Assembly (NCBI GenBank): GCA_000436915.1
Contig: HF994063.1
Location: 1-21,981 of the forward strand
Direction: 5' to 3'
From: Prevotella sp. CAG:1092
GTDB taxonomy: Bacteria; Bacteroidota; Bacteroidia; Bacteroidales; Bacteroidaceae
DNA: 21,981 bases
A program made the position numbers and the translations under genes. The notes beneath the pieces are model-generated. The model had not been told where the DNA came from, ran no database searches, and was given only the letters and a program-made list of their open reading frames with translations. Of this stretch, positions 7,304 to 15,584 are shown in pieces; positions within the stretch are counted from its first letter, which is position 1; each line of letters starts with the position of its first letter.

Positions 7304-9151
7304 TTGAAGAATTATAACCTTGATAAGCGCAGATATGTTATAAGCGGAGTGGCGATAGCTATTGTTGTCGTCTATATCATCCGCTTGTTTACATTGCAGT
7401 TGTTGAGTGATGACTACAAGAAGAATGCTGACTCTAATGCTTTCTTAAAGAAAGTGGAGTTTCCTTCGCGTGGTGTCATTCGCGACCGCCATGGAAAGTT
7501 GCTTGTTTATAACCAGCCTTCATACGATATCATGGTTGTGACGAACGAAGCTAAGGGACATATAGATACCTTAGAGTTCTGCGAAGCTTTGGGCATCACT
7601 AAAGAGTATTTCATAAAGCGTATGGATGCCATAAAGGATCGCAGCAAGAATCCTGGTTATTCTCGTTTTACTCCACAGCTCTTCATGACTCAACTTGCTG
7701 ATCGAGAGTATAGTGTGTTCCAAGAAAAGTTGTTCCGCTTTCCTGGATTTTCAATACAAAAGCGTAGCATCCGACAATATGAATATCCTTATGCTGCTCA
7801 TGTTCTTGGAGATGTAGCTGAGGTTTCGCAAGCAAATATTGATGAAGACGACTATTATCAGCCTGGCGACTATATCGGAAAGTCGGGAATAGAGAAATCG
7901 TATGAGAAGTATCTGCGAGGTGAAAAGGGTATGCAGATTATGCTTCGCGATGCTCGTGGACGTATTCAAGGAAAGTATCATAATGGTGCTCTCGACAGAA
8001 AACCTATAGCAGGTAAAGACCTTACGCTAAGCATAGACTTAAATCTTCAAGCTCTTGGCGAACGACTACTCGAAGGCAAGAAGGGAGCTATAGTTGCAAT
8101 AGAGCCTTCAACTGGCGAGGTGCTTGCTATGGTGTCGGCACCTACCTACGACCCACGAATGCTTGTTGGACGCAACAGAGGTAAGGCACATCGCATGCTG
8201 TCGCGCGACAACTGGACGCCACTTCTCAATCGTGCTATCATGGGTCAATATCCTCCAGGCTCTACTTTCAAAACCTCGCAGGGTTTGACTTTCCTTACAG
8301 AAGGCATCATAACTCCAGCCACAAGTTTCCCTTGTGCTCATGGCTTCTCTTATCGTGGACTCCATGTTGGCTGTCATAGCCATTCGTCTCCACTTAGCCT
8401 TGTGCCTGCCGTGCAAACATCATGTAATGCTTTCTTCTGTTGGGGACTCTACTATATGATGGGCAACAGAAAGAAATATCCAACTGTGCAGACTGCTATG
8501 GACACATGGCGCGACTATATGGTGAGCATGGGATTTGGATATAAGCTTGGTATCGACCTCCCGGGTGAAAAGCGAGGACTGATACCTAACTCTAAATTCT
8601 ATGATAAGGCATACAAGGGCTCATGGAATGGTCTTACCATCATCAGTATCTCTATCGGACAGGGTGAGGTGAACCTTACGCCGCTGCAGATAGCAAACCT
8701 TGGTGCTACTATTGCCAATCGCGGATATTATATGGTACCACATGTGGTGAAGGGTATTACAGATACTCCTATCGACACCACTTTCACACGTAAGCACTAT
8801 ACTAAAGCCAACCGTAAGGCGTACGACTATATAGTATGGGGTATGCGAAATGCCGTATTGGGTGGTACATGTAAGGCTCTTGCAAATAGCGATATTCCAA
8901 TATGCGGTAAGACAGGTACTGCTCAGAACCGCGGACAAGACCACTCTGTATTCATGGGCTTCGCTCCTATGGAAAATCCAAAGATAGCGATAGCAGTATA
9001 TGTAGAGAATGGTGGATTTGGTGCTGAATTTGGAGTACCTATAGGCGGACTCATGATAGAACAATATATTCATGGTAAACTAACTGAAGCACAAAAACGA
9101 CGTGCTGAGGAAATACAAAAAAGAAGAATAGGATATGGTCCAAGAAACTAA
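7304..9151 (+). CDS. mrdA: Penicillin-binding protein 2, elongation transpeptidase
   Basis: This 615-residue class B PBP cross-links side-wall peptidoglycan in partnership with RodA. A membrane anchor at about 11-33 is followed by the PBP dimerisation domain and the transpeptidase domain. The active-site motifs are Ser320-Thr-Phe-Lys323, Ser373-Cys-Asn375 and Lys536-Thr-Gly538. The start is TTG at 7304: no ATG or GTG lies in the preceding in-frame sequence, and the N-terminus KNYNLDKRRYVISG leads directly into the anchor. A cluster Cys344, Cys357, His358, His360 lies between the SxxK and SxN motifs and may bind zinc. It follows mreD by 50 bp and overlaps rodA by 17 bp. Confidence 0.96.
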   Translation: MKNYNLDKRRYVISGVAIAIVVVYIIRLFTLQLLSDDYKKNADSNAFLKKVEFPSRGVIRDRHGKLLVYNQPSYDIMVVTNEAKGHIDTLEFCEALGITKEYFIKRMDAIKDRSKNPGYSRFTPQLFMTQLADREYSVFQEKLFRFPGFSIQKRSIRQYEYPYAAHVLGDVAEVSQANIDEDDYYQPGDYIGKSGIEKSYEKYLRGEKGMQIMLRDARGRIQGKYHNGALDRKPIAGKDLTLSIDLNLQALGERLLEGKKGAIVAIEPSTGEVLAMVSAPTYDPRMLVGRNRGKAHRMLSRDNWTPLLNRAIMGQYPPGSTFKTSQGLTFLTEGIITPATSFPCAHGFSYRGLHVGCHSHSSPLSLVPAVQTSCNAFFCWGLYYMMGNRKKYPTVQTAMDTWRDYMVSMGFGYKLGIDLPGEKRGLIPNSKFYDKAYKGSWNGLTIISISIGQGEVNLTPLQIANLGATIANRGYYMVPHVVKGITDTPIDTTFTRKHYTKANRKAYDYIVWGMRNAVLGGTCKALANSDIPICGKTGTAQNRGQDHSVFMGFAPMENPKIAIAVYVENGGFGAEFGVPIGGLMIEQYIHGKLTEAQKRRAEEIQKRRIGYGPRN

Positions 9152-10604
9152 TGGAAGAAAAACAGGATTATTGGCAAGTCTCGACTGGTGGACAATAGCT
9201 ATCTATGTAGCGCTCCTCATATTTGGATGGGTGAGCGTATGTGGTGCGAGCTATACCTTTGGAGATACCGATATCTTTAGCCTCTCTACACGTTCTGGTA
9301 TGCAGATTGTGTGGATGGCAACATCCATTATTCTTGGTTTCGTTATCCTGATGCTCGACGACCGATTCTACGACACCTTCTCGTATGTCATCTACGGAGT
9401 GTTGCTATTGTTGCTCTTTGCCACGATATTCAATCCTCATGAGATAAAAGGTTCGCGCTCATGGCTTGTGCTTGGTCCTATACACGTGCAACCGGCAGAG
9501 TTTGCTAAGTTTGCTACGGCATTGGCTGTGGCAAAGTTTATGAGTACCTATGGCTTTGATATGCAGAATTGGAAGCATTTTGCTGCAGCCTTAGCAATAG
9601 TAGTATTGCCTATGCTCTTTATTGTGGCACAGAAGGAAACGGGTTCTGCTCTTGTCTATCTCTCATTTTTCCTTATGTTCTATCGTGAAGGAATGCCGGG
9701 TGGCATATTGTTTACAGGTGTGGCAATGATCTTGTATTTCGTCATTGGTATCAAATATGAGCAGGTGCTTCTTTGGGACACACCAACCTCTTTGGGTAAG
9801 TTTGCCGTTTTGCTGATGGTGCAGATATTCTCTGCAGGCATGGTCTACGACTATTGTAAAGACAAAGCAAAGGCTTTGCAGATAGCTTCGGTTTCGATAG
9901 GAATAACTCTTGTCTTTCTGCTCTTCTCTAAATTTGTGATACCATTCGATATCGTTTGGATTCAGATAGGTATATCGGTCTTGCTTATAGGCTATCTGCT
10001 ATATCATGGCTTGTATACACGCATGCGCAACTACTTCTATATCCTAATCTTTGCTATCGGAAGTATTGCTTTCTTCTATTCTGCCGACTTTGTATTAAAC
10101 AATGTCATGGAGCCACACCAACGTGTGCGTATCAATGTGCTACTTGGTTTAGATGAAGACCTTGCTGGCGCAGGATATAATGTTCATCAGAGCGAGATTG
10201 CTATCGGCTCAGGTGGACTAAAGGGAAAAGGTTTCTTGAATGGAACGCAGACAAAGCTTAAGTTTGTGCCTGAGCAGGATACCGACTTCATATTCTGTAC
10301 CGTAGGCGAGGAAGAAGGCTTTGTTGGTGCTGCAGGTGTATTGCTATTGTTCTTAGCTTTAATATTGCGCCTAATAAAGTTAGCCGAGCGACAACCATTC
10401 CAGTTTGGTAGAATCTATGGCTATTGTGTGCTCAGCATTTTCTTATTCCATGTCTTTATTAATGTGGGCATGGTGTTGGGCTTAACGCCTGTAATTGGAA
10501 TCCCATTGCCATTCTTTAGTTATGGCGGTAGCTCGCTATGGGGATTCACCATATTGCTATTCATCTTCTTGCGTATAGACGCAAGTAGAAACTTTACTAA
10601 TTAA
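9135..10604 (+). CDS. rodA: SEDS peptidoglycan glycosyltransferase RodA
   Basis: This 489-residue multi-pass membrane protein polymerises lipid II into glycan strands in the elongasome. SEDS signatures are visible: HVQPAEFAKF, QKETGSALVYLSFF, and the large extracytoplasmic loop around residues 338-385, including GAGYNVHQSEIAIGSGG and PEQDTDFIF. Asp342, in DEDLAGAGY, aligns with the catalytic Asp262 of E. coli RodA. The C-terminal GIPLPFFSYGGSSL is the SEDS family signature. The ATG at 9135 lies inside the PBP2 gene (17-bp overlap), which implies coupled translation. It is longer than E. coli RodA (370), with extra helices in the middle. It ends the cluster just before a strong terminator. Confidence 0.95.
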   Translation: MVQETNGRKTGLLASLDWWTIAIYVALLIFGWVSVCGASYTFGDTDIFSLSTRSGMQIVWMATSIILGFVILMLDDRFYDTFSYVIYGVLLLLLFATIFNPHEIKGSRSWLVLGPIHVQPAEFAKFATALAVAKFMSTYGFDMQNWKHFAAALAIVVLPMLFIVAQKETGSALVYLSFFLMFYREGMPGGILFTGVAMILYFVIGIKYEQVLLWDTPTSLGKFAVLLMVQIFSAGMVYDYCKDKAKALQIASVSIGITLVFLLFSKFVIPFDIVWIQIGISVLLIGYLLYHGLYTRMRNYFYILIFAIGSIAFFYSADFVLNNVMEPHQRVRINVLLGLDEDLAGAGYNVHQSEIAIGSGGLKGKGFLNGTQTKLKFVPEQDTDFIFCTVGEEEGFVGAAGVLLLFLALILRLIKLAERQPFQFGRIYGYCVLSIFLFHVFINVGMVLGLTPVIGIPLPFFSYGGSSLWGFTILLFIFLRIDASRNFTN

Positions 10605-10630
10605 AGATATAATAAATAATATATAAAAAG

Positions 10631-10697
10631 AAGAAAGTCAAAATCAAGAATTGTGGTTAACAAAATGTTGTTATACCTTCTTGATTTTGACTTTCTT
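10631..10697. terminator. Bidirectional terminator between rodA and gldH
   Basis: A perfect 20-bp inverted repeat: arms 10631-10650 and 10678-10697, loop 27 nt. T-rich sequence follows on both strands (TTTTATTTGTTTTT on plus; CTTTTTATATATT on minus). It separates the convergent rodA and gldH genes; the gldH stop codon touches the right arm. Confidence 0.88.
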
Positions 10698-11162
10698 TTA
10701 TTTGTTTTTACTAAATTCTATTCCTACGCTTGTTATGCCAGGTAGAATTTCGCGCTTCATGTCGTGCCTTATATATATATGTATGCTGTCGCCTTGTTGA
10801 TAATGACGTGGCTCCACATTATATATATATAGGTGGTTGCTGACGCCATTGCCAAGTAATCTTCCCTTGTCGTCGTATAGTTTGCAGTTTATCGTATCGC
10901 GGAATATAGTCTTTTTTGGGTATACTGTCTGCTCAACGATTACGGCAACACTCTTGAAAGGAAATGAATTGTCGATTCTAACTCCTAAGGTAGGGGCGTA
11001 GGTGCCTGTTTGCTTAAGAGGCGGAATATTGAAGATTACAGAGTCGCTACGTTCCCATCCTGCAATGGAAATATCCGTATATTTGCTATACGTCATATCT
11101 CCATTGCATGCTGAGAATAGTGAGATAATAAAGAAAAAAAACAATATTTTCTTTTTCATCAT
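10698..11162 (-). CDS. gldH: GldH family lipoprotein
   Basis: This is a 154-residue outer-membrane-type lipoprotein. The signal peptide MMKKKILFFFFIISLFSAC has a lipobox ending in Cys19. The mature part is a beta-rich domain typical of GldH (…LGVRIDNSFPFKSVAVIVEQ; ILPGITSVGIEFSKN). GldH is needed for gliding in Flavobacterium, but homologues occur in non-gliding Bacteroidales, so a motility role is not implied here; the true function is unclear. The ATG at 11162 (or 11159) is preferred over an in-frame TTG at 11180, since it gives a normal signal peptide. It follows ricT by 14 nt, a pairing common in this phylum. The stop codon lies directly at the terminator stem. Confidence 0.88.
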   Translation of the reverse strand: MMKKKILFFFFIISLFSACNGDMTYSKYTDISIAGWERSDSVIFNIPPLKQTGTYAPTLGVRIDNSFPFKSVAVIVEQTVYPKKTIFRDTINCKLYDDKGRLLGNGVSNHLYIYNVEPRHYQQGDSIHIYIRHDMKREILPGITSVGIEFSKNK

Positions 11163-11176
11163 ATCATGTTGTGAGT

Positions 11177-12589
11177 TCAACTTTCGCTGCCCTTGTTGCC
11201 CTCTGGTCTTTCTTTGCGGTTGTTGTTTCTTGGACCGTTGTATTTGCCATGAGGTCTTCTTTGTTGACGTGGCTGTCCTTGCTGCTGTCCCTGCTGAGGT
11301 TGACCTTGCTGAGGTTGACCTTGCTGTGGCTGATTCTGCTGCTGAGGCTGACCTTGCTGAGGTTGCCTAGGTTGCTGTCCCTGCTTATAAGGTCTTGGTC
11401 CTCTTTGCTGCTCATTACGAGGTTGCTCAGTACGAGGCTGGTCGTTATTACGAGGTTGGTCGTTATTGCGAGGCTGACGCTGTCTGTTTTGTGCAGGCTT
11501 CTTTTTCTTTTTCTTAGATTTATCGAATCGGCTAATATCTGTATCTGCCAACAAGTCGATAGGACGCTCTGGTTGTGCCTTGCCATCTTCGCATAGGTTC
11601 TCAGGCTTTTCGCCACGCTTGTTCATCTCAATAATCTGGCGTGCTCTCTCTGCAGATATAGTCTCGAGGTTAGCTGCTATATTCTTATCTGTAGAATATG
11701 TGCAAAGACCTGCCAAGATATCTGTCTTGAAGAGATAGTAGTCGCTATCGAGAGTCTGAAGCATAACTTCGCGACTTGGTATCTTCTTGCCTGCCTCTAC
11801 ATAGTCGTCGACCTCGTAGTTGAGACAGCACTTCAGTTTAGCACACATACCTGCCAACTTCTGTGGATTGAGAGAAATATCTTGGAAGCGAGCAGCTGTG
11901 GTGCCAACGCTAACAAAGTTCTTCATCCATGTGGCGCAGCATAGTTCGCGACCGCAAGGACCTGTTCCACCTATTCGTCCTGCCTCTTGACGAGCACCAA
12001 TCTGCTTCATCTCGATTTTTACGTGGAAAGTTTCTGCAAGCACCTTAATAAGCTGACGGAAGTCTACACGCTCGTCGGCAATATAATAGAATATAGCCTT
12101 GTTGCCGTCACCTTGGTATTCTACGTCGCCAATCTTCATCTGCAATCCTAAATCCTTTGCTATCTGACGGCTCTGTATCATAGTGCCATGTTCGCGGCTT
12201 TTGGCTTCTTTATATTTGTCCATGTCAACCTGCTTGGCCAAACGATATACACGTTTGATATCGTCAGCAGATTTTAGGTTGGCCTTCTTAATCTGAAGCT
12301 TCACCAATCGTCCAGTCAATGTTACTACACCTATATCGTGACCAGGATTAGCCTCTACAGCCACAATGTCGCCCTTCTTTAGGTCAAGGTTGTTTACATT
12401 GTGGTAATATCCCTTTCGGGTATTCTTGAATTGCACCTCCACTAAGTCTGTCGACTCAGCATTGCCAGGCACATCAGCCAACCAGTCGTAAGTGTTGAGC
12501 TGTTTGTTTTGTCTGCCAATGGCGCAACGACATAAGCCACGGTCTGCACCGCAGCATATTTTCTTATTATCTTCGTTTTTTATATCCAT
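11177..12589 (-). CDS. ricT: RicT/YaaT-like PSP1-domain protein with long Q/P/N-rich tail
   Basis: This is a 470-residue PSP1-domain protein. In Bacillus subtilis the homologue (RicT/YaaT) joins an Fe-S-bearing Ric complex that affects RNA processing; the role in Bacteroidetes is unproven. The PSP1 core spans about 75-300. Conserved cysteines are Cys212, Cys217, Cys218 (GPCGRELCC) and Cys249, Cys254, Cys255 (CAKLKCC). Two features exceed the Bacillus protein: an N-terminal cluster Cys12, Cys13, Cys20, Cys22, and a C-terminal extension (about 355-470) with a Lys run, RNNDQP and PQQGQ repeats and Arg-rich patches, likely disordered and nucleic-acid binding. It lies 34 bp after holB on the same strand. 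Confidence 0.88.
   Translation of the reverse strand: MDIKNEDNKKICCGADRGLCRCAIGRQNKQLNTYDWLADVPGNAESTDLVEVQFKNTRKGYYHNVNNLDLKKGDIVAVEANPGHDIGVVTLTGRLVKLQIKKANLKSADDIKRVYRLAKQVDMDKYKEAKSREHGTMIQSRQIAKDLGLQMKIGDVEYQGDGNKAIFYYIADERVDFRQLIKVLAETFHVKIEMKQIGARQEAGRIGGTGPCGRELCCATWMKNFVSVGTTAARFQDISLNPQKLAGMCAKLKCCLNYEVDDYVEAGKKIPSREVMLQTLDSDYYLFKTDILAGLCTYSTDKNIAANLETISAERARQIIEMNKRGEKPENLCEDGKAQPERPIDLLADTDISRFDKSKKKKKKPAQNRQRQPRNNDQPRNNDQPRTEQPRNEQQRGPRPYKQGQQPRQPQQGQPQQQNQPQQGQPQQGQPQQGQQQGQPRQQRRPHGKYNGPRNNNRKERPEGNKGSES
11271..11482 (-). repeat. Short tandem repeats encoding the RicT tail
   Basis: The DNA for the low-complexity tail has two repeat blocks: an 18-bp unit twice (RNNDQP, 11435-11470) and a 15-bp unit three times (PQQGQ, 11285-11329), with decayed copies around them. 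The unit lengths keep the frame, so slippage would change tail length without breaking the gene. Confidence 0.7.
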
Positions 12590-12623
12590 ATTAATATTGG
12601 TCTGTCTGCTCTTCTTACGTTTT

Positions 12624-13745
12624 TTATTTTCTTATCAATAGCACTATCATCTGAAGCGCAACATCAAAGAATATAATCTTTGCATTGCCATTCTGTGCTA
12701 TTTCTCTTCTTGCCTTTTGGAAAAGTTCGGATATTTCTATCACGTTAGCTTCATTCACAAACTTTGCAAAGTTCTTTGCGAAGGCCTCTTCCTCTTGCGA
12801 CATATAATTGAGCTGCGGAAGTTGGAAGTTGTACATAAAGTTCTCCCTAATCATCCTTGAGAAATAGGTTATAGCTCTAAGCTGTTTCTCTCTTCCCGTA
12901 GCAGCAATAGTTTCGCTCCATGCTTTCATGCCTTTCACATTTCGCATGTAAGCCAATCGCATAAGGTTTTTGAACCATTCCAGCATCTCTGCATTCTCGC
13001 TGTTGGCTTCCATCTGTTCCAAAGCCCTTAGCCAGCTGCCGTTTGCTATGCGTGCTATTCTCTTTGCTGTGTCAGCATCAATAAGTCTTCTGTTAACCAA
13101 AGCCTCTTCTATATCGCTGTCAGCAATGCGTTTCAAGTCTATACGCTGCACTCTGCTTCGTATGGTGTCGAGGAGTTTTTCTGGTTCTTCGCATACCATG
13201 ATGAAGACAGTCTGCTGAGGTGGTTCCTCTAATATCTTTAATATCTTGTTTGCACAAGTGATATTCATTCTTTCCGGCAACCATATCAAGCATATCTTCC
13301 ATCCACCTTGGCTCGACTTAAGACTCAAGTTGTGTGTGATGAGGTCGCTTTCTGCCTCGAAGATGATAGCTTGCTGATTCTCTGCTTTCATCTCTTCAAG
13401 CCAATGCTCAATAGAGAAGTAGCTACTCTTGACTATCATATCGTGCCATTCTCTTGAAAAGTCATCGCTTGTCATCTTATGGTCGCTCGATGTTCCCGTA
13501 GGCTTTATCACAGGATATGTGAAATGTAAGTCTGGGTGCTCCCATGTTTTGAGCATGGCTTCTGTGTTGGCACTATTCTCATGTCCTTGTCGCAGAAGAG
13601 TTGCTGAAAGAGCCATAGCCATAGCCATCTTACCACAGCCTTTAGGTCCGCAGAGCATAAGGGCATGAGGAATCCTCTGCTCTTCTATCATCTGCGAAAG
13701 CCTATTCTTGGCATCCTGTTGTCCGATAACGTCGTTAAAGTCCAT
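12624..13745 (-). CDS. holB: DNA polymerase III subunit delta prime (clamp loader)
   Basis: This 373-residue AAA+ clamp-loader subunit helps load the beta clamp on primed DNA. Walker A-like GPKGCGKM is at 33-40, with Met where Ser or Thr binds magnesium, so ATP hydrolysis is doubtful, as expected for delta prime. HPDLHFTYPV follows, then the sensor region TCANKILKILEEPPQQTVFI and the Arg-finger-like IRSRVQRI. The zinc-binding cysteine set normally placed between Walker A and HPDLHF is missing: the segment HENSANTEAMLKTWE has no cysteine. The C-terminal collar domain is complete. It leads the holB-ricT-gldH unit. The ATG at 13745 gives the family start MDFNDVIGQQDAK. Confidence 0.9.
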   Translation of the reverse strand: MDFNDVIGQQDAKNRLSQMIEEQRIPHALMLCGPKGCGKMAMAMALSATLLRQGHENSANTEAMLKTWEHPDLHFTYPVIKPTGTSSDHKMTSDDFSREWHDMIVKSSYFSIEHWLEEMKAENQQAIIFEAESDLITHNLSLKSSQGGWKICLIWLPERMNITCANKILKILEEPPQQTVFIMVCEEPEKLLDTIRSRVQRIDLKRIADSDIEEALVNRRLIDADTAKRIARIANGSWLRALEQMEANSENAEMLEWFKNLMRLAYMRNVKGMKAWSETIAATGREKQLRAITYFSRMIRENFMYNFQLPQLNYMSQEEEAFAKNFAKFVNEANVIEISELFQKARREIAQNGNAKIIFFDVALQMIVLLIRK

Positions 13746-13803
13746 GACTCTGAATGAATTTCTTTTATTAAGTATTTATGTGGCTTTATATAGCCATCAA
13801 TAT

Positions 13804-13841
13804 TTAGTGCTTCTACACATCTTGTTAGTGCTTTTCCACAT
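13804..13841. repeat. Pair of 17-bp direct repeats upstream of holB
   Basis: 13804-13820 and 13825-13841 match at 15 of 17 positions with a 21-bp period (plus strand TTAGTGCTTnTnCACAT). They occupy the metF-holB gap, ending at the metF stop. A small inverted repeat TGGCT/AGCCA (13781-13785, 13792-13796) lies closer to holB. A regulatory role is only a guess. Confidence 0.4.
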
Positions 13842-14800
13842 TAGATGTGCAGTCTTCTTACAACCTCGGCAACAGAGTTAGCTGCCGAAACAGTATAGAA
13901 GTGTATGTCGCTGATGCCTGCATTGTATAGTTCCTGGCATTGAGCAGTTGTCCATTCTATACCAAGTTGCTTAGCCTCTTCGTCGGTCTTGCATTTCACC
14001 GCCTCTTGTGCCAACTCCTGTGGCATATCGCAATGGAAAGTCTTTGGCACCATTGTTATCTGTGACAACTTGGCGAAAGGCTTTATGCCAGGGATGATAG
14101 GTATGGTGATGCCTTTTTTGCGAGCTTTTTCCACGAATTCGAAATATTTCTTATTGTCGTAGAATAGCTGTGTTACGGCATATTCGGCTCCTAAGTCCTG
14201 TTTCATCTTAAGATATTCCATATCCATATCGATGTTTGGAGCCTCCTCGTGCTTTTCTGGATAAGCAGCCACACCAAAGTGGAATTTCTTGCCCGGATGC
14301 TTTATTGGAGTGCCATCGGCAAAGAAGCCTTCGTTGAATTGTGTTACCTGCTTTATCAAGTCTGTGGTATGTGCATGTCCACCAGGGGTAGGGGTAAACA
14401 TCCTGTCGTCTTTGGCTTTATCGCCTCTTAGCAACAACAAAGTGCTGATACCAAGAAACTGAAGGTCTATCAGTTCGTATTCTATATCTTCGATGGTAGC
14501 ACCGCTACATATCACGTGCGGAATTACCGGAACGTCATATTTCTGCTGTATTGCAGCAGCTATTGCCACAGTTCCTGGGCGACGTCTGATTCTCTTGCGT
14601 TCAAATTGTCCGTTGTCAAGTTCTGTGTAAATGTATTCGCTGTGATGTGTTGTAATGTTTATGAACAGTGGATCAAAATCCTTTAATTTATCAATGGTAG
14701 AAAAGAGGTTTGCTGTGCCGTTTCCTTTAAGCGGTGGCAACACCTCAAACGAAAAACTCTTCTCTCCTTTTCGTTCACTTATCAACTTCTGTATGTCCAT
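13841..14800 (-). CDS. metF: 5,10-methylenetetrahydrofolate reductase
   Basis: This 319-residue FAD enzyme reduces methylene-THF to methyl-THF, the methyl donor for methionine synthesis. The TIM-barrel motifs are in order: SFEVLPP near the N-terminus (with the conserved Glu19), LLLLRGD in the middle, GAEYAVTQLFYDNKKYFEF, PGIKPFAKLSQI, and GISDIHFYTVSAANSVAEVVR at the C-terminus. Length matches bacterial MetF (about 300-320). The ATG at 14800 lies 17 nt from an extended -7 box. It is transcribed apart from holB, 95 bp downstream, although read-through is possible because no clear terminator is seen between them. Confidence 0.95.
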   Translation of the reverse strand: MDIQKLISERKGEKSFSFEVLPPLKGNGTANLFSTIDKLKDFDPLFINITTHHSEYIYTELDNGQFERKRIRRRPGTVAIAAAIQQKYDVPVIPHVICSGATIEDIEYELIDLQFLGISTLLLLRGDKAKDDRMFTPTPGGHAHTTDLIKQVTQFNEGFFADGTPIKHPGKKFHFGVAAYPEKHEEAPNIDMDMEYLKMKQDLGAEYAVTQLFYDNKKYFEFVEKARKKGITIPIIPGIKPFAKLSQITMVPKTFHCDMPQELAQEAVKCKTDEEAKQLGIEWTTAQCQELYNAGISDIHFYTVSAANSVAEVVRRLHI

Positions 14801-14816
14801 TATACATAATTTTCTG

Positions 14817-14824
14817 CAAAGATA
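14817..14824 (-). promoter_or_regulatory. -7 promoter box for metF
   Basis: The minus strand reads TATCTTTGCAG, an exact TAnnTTTG with the GCA extension, 17 nt from the metF ATG. No -33 TTTG lies at the usual distance. A weaker plus-strand box, TAACTTCGCA at 14868-14875, may serve the divergent lipoprotein gene. Confidence 0.5.
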
Positions 14825-14905
14825 CTAAAAGTTATTTGTTTTTCGATGCTATTTCACGGAAAAACATTAACTTCGCAACATATAAACCAATATAAAAGTT
14901 ACAGT

Positions 14906-15403
14906 ATGAAACCACTATCTTTAATTTCAATACTTATCGTTGTACTGATGGCCTTTTCATCATGTGCCACAAAACGCCTTACACCTGAGCAAAAGTTGGC
15001 TATGCAAGACTCTGTGGCAAGGATGGTAAGCGACTCTATAACCAGTCGTAAGTTCACGGTTGAAGTCAACTATGTAAATCCGCAACGCATGGAAGCTCGT
15101 TTCCTTAATTCCACTTATACTGTGCGCATCGAAGGCGATAGCATAATGAGCAATTTGCCATATTACGGTGTGGCTTATCGTGCAACAATGGAGCGTGAGG
15201 GACCACTTGATTTCGATGGCCATATCCAGACTTATACAATATTAAGACCTAAGCCTGATTTGGTGAGAGTGAAGTTTTTTACTCGCAACAAACTGGAATA
15301 CATAGAATATATATTTGACTTTTCGCCCGATGGCAAATGCTCGCTTGATGTGTTGTCTGCCGACCGTGATAAGATAAATTTCCTTGGCGAAATGCTACTA
15401 TAA
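14906..15403 (+). CDS. DUF4251 family lipoprotein
   Basis: This is a 165-residue protein with a lipoprotein signal (MKPLSLISILIVVLMAFSSC, lipid-linked Cys20). After it comes a charged helix (RLTPEQKLAMQDSVARMVSD) and a beta-rich domain with LPYYGVAY and the C-terminal pattern FDFSPDGKCSLDVLSADRDKINFLGEM, which I recognise as DUF4251, a family common in Bacteroidales with no known function. The ATG at 14906 is chosen over one at 14846 because it begins the signal peptide directly. It is divergent from metF, with about 105 bp between them, and is followed by a second lipoprotein gene that has its own promoter. Confidence 0.8.
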   Translation: MKPLSLISILIVVLMAFSSCATKRLTPEQKLAMQDSVARMVSDSITSRKFTVEVNYVNPQRMEARFLNSTYTVRIEGDSIMSNLPYYGVAYRATMEREGPLDFDGHIQTYTILRPKPDLVRVKFFTRNKLEYIEYIFDFSPDGKCSLDVLSADRDKINFLGEMLL

Positions 15404-15490
15404 ATTAGTTAATACTTATTGATTGTGTATTTTTTCGGTTAATTTTCCCTAAACGGCACTAACATTCATGTATTATTATCGTCTTATAAT

Positions 15491-15498
15491 TAACTTTG
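15491..15498 (+). promoter_or_regulatory. -7 promoter box for the OmpA-like lipoprotein gene
   Basis: TAACTTTG followed by CAC is identical to the boxes before fcl and purH. The leader to the ATG at 15585 would be about 80 nt. No TTTG is seen 19-21 nt upstream. Confidence 0.55.
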
Positions 15499-15584
15499 CA
15501 CTTTGAAAAGGGTGTGAAACTATATTATCCCCAATAAATATAACCCTATTTAAATAAATGTATAAACTTCAAATTATTATTAAT

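Noticed and set aside
11163..11180. TTG start for gldH overlapping ricT
   Set aside because: It would put NSQHD before the signal peptide; ATG at 11162 gives a standard lipoprotein leader.
11164..11616. Repetitive frames in other phases over the ricT tail (both strands)
   Set aside because: Low-complexity repeats keep several frames open; only the ricT frame continues into a conserved domain.
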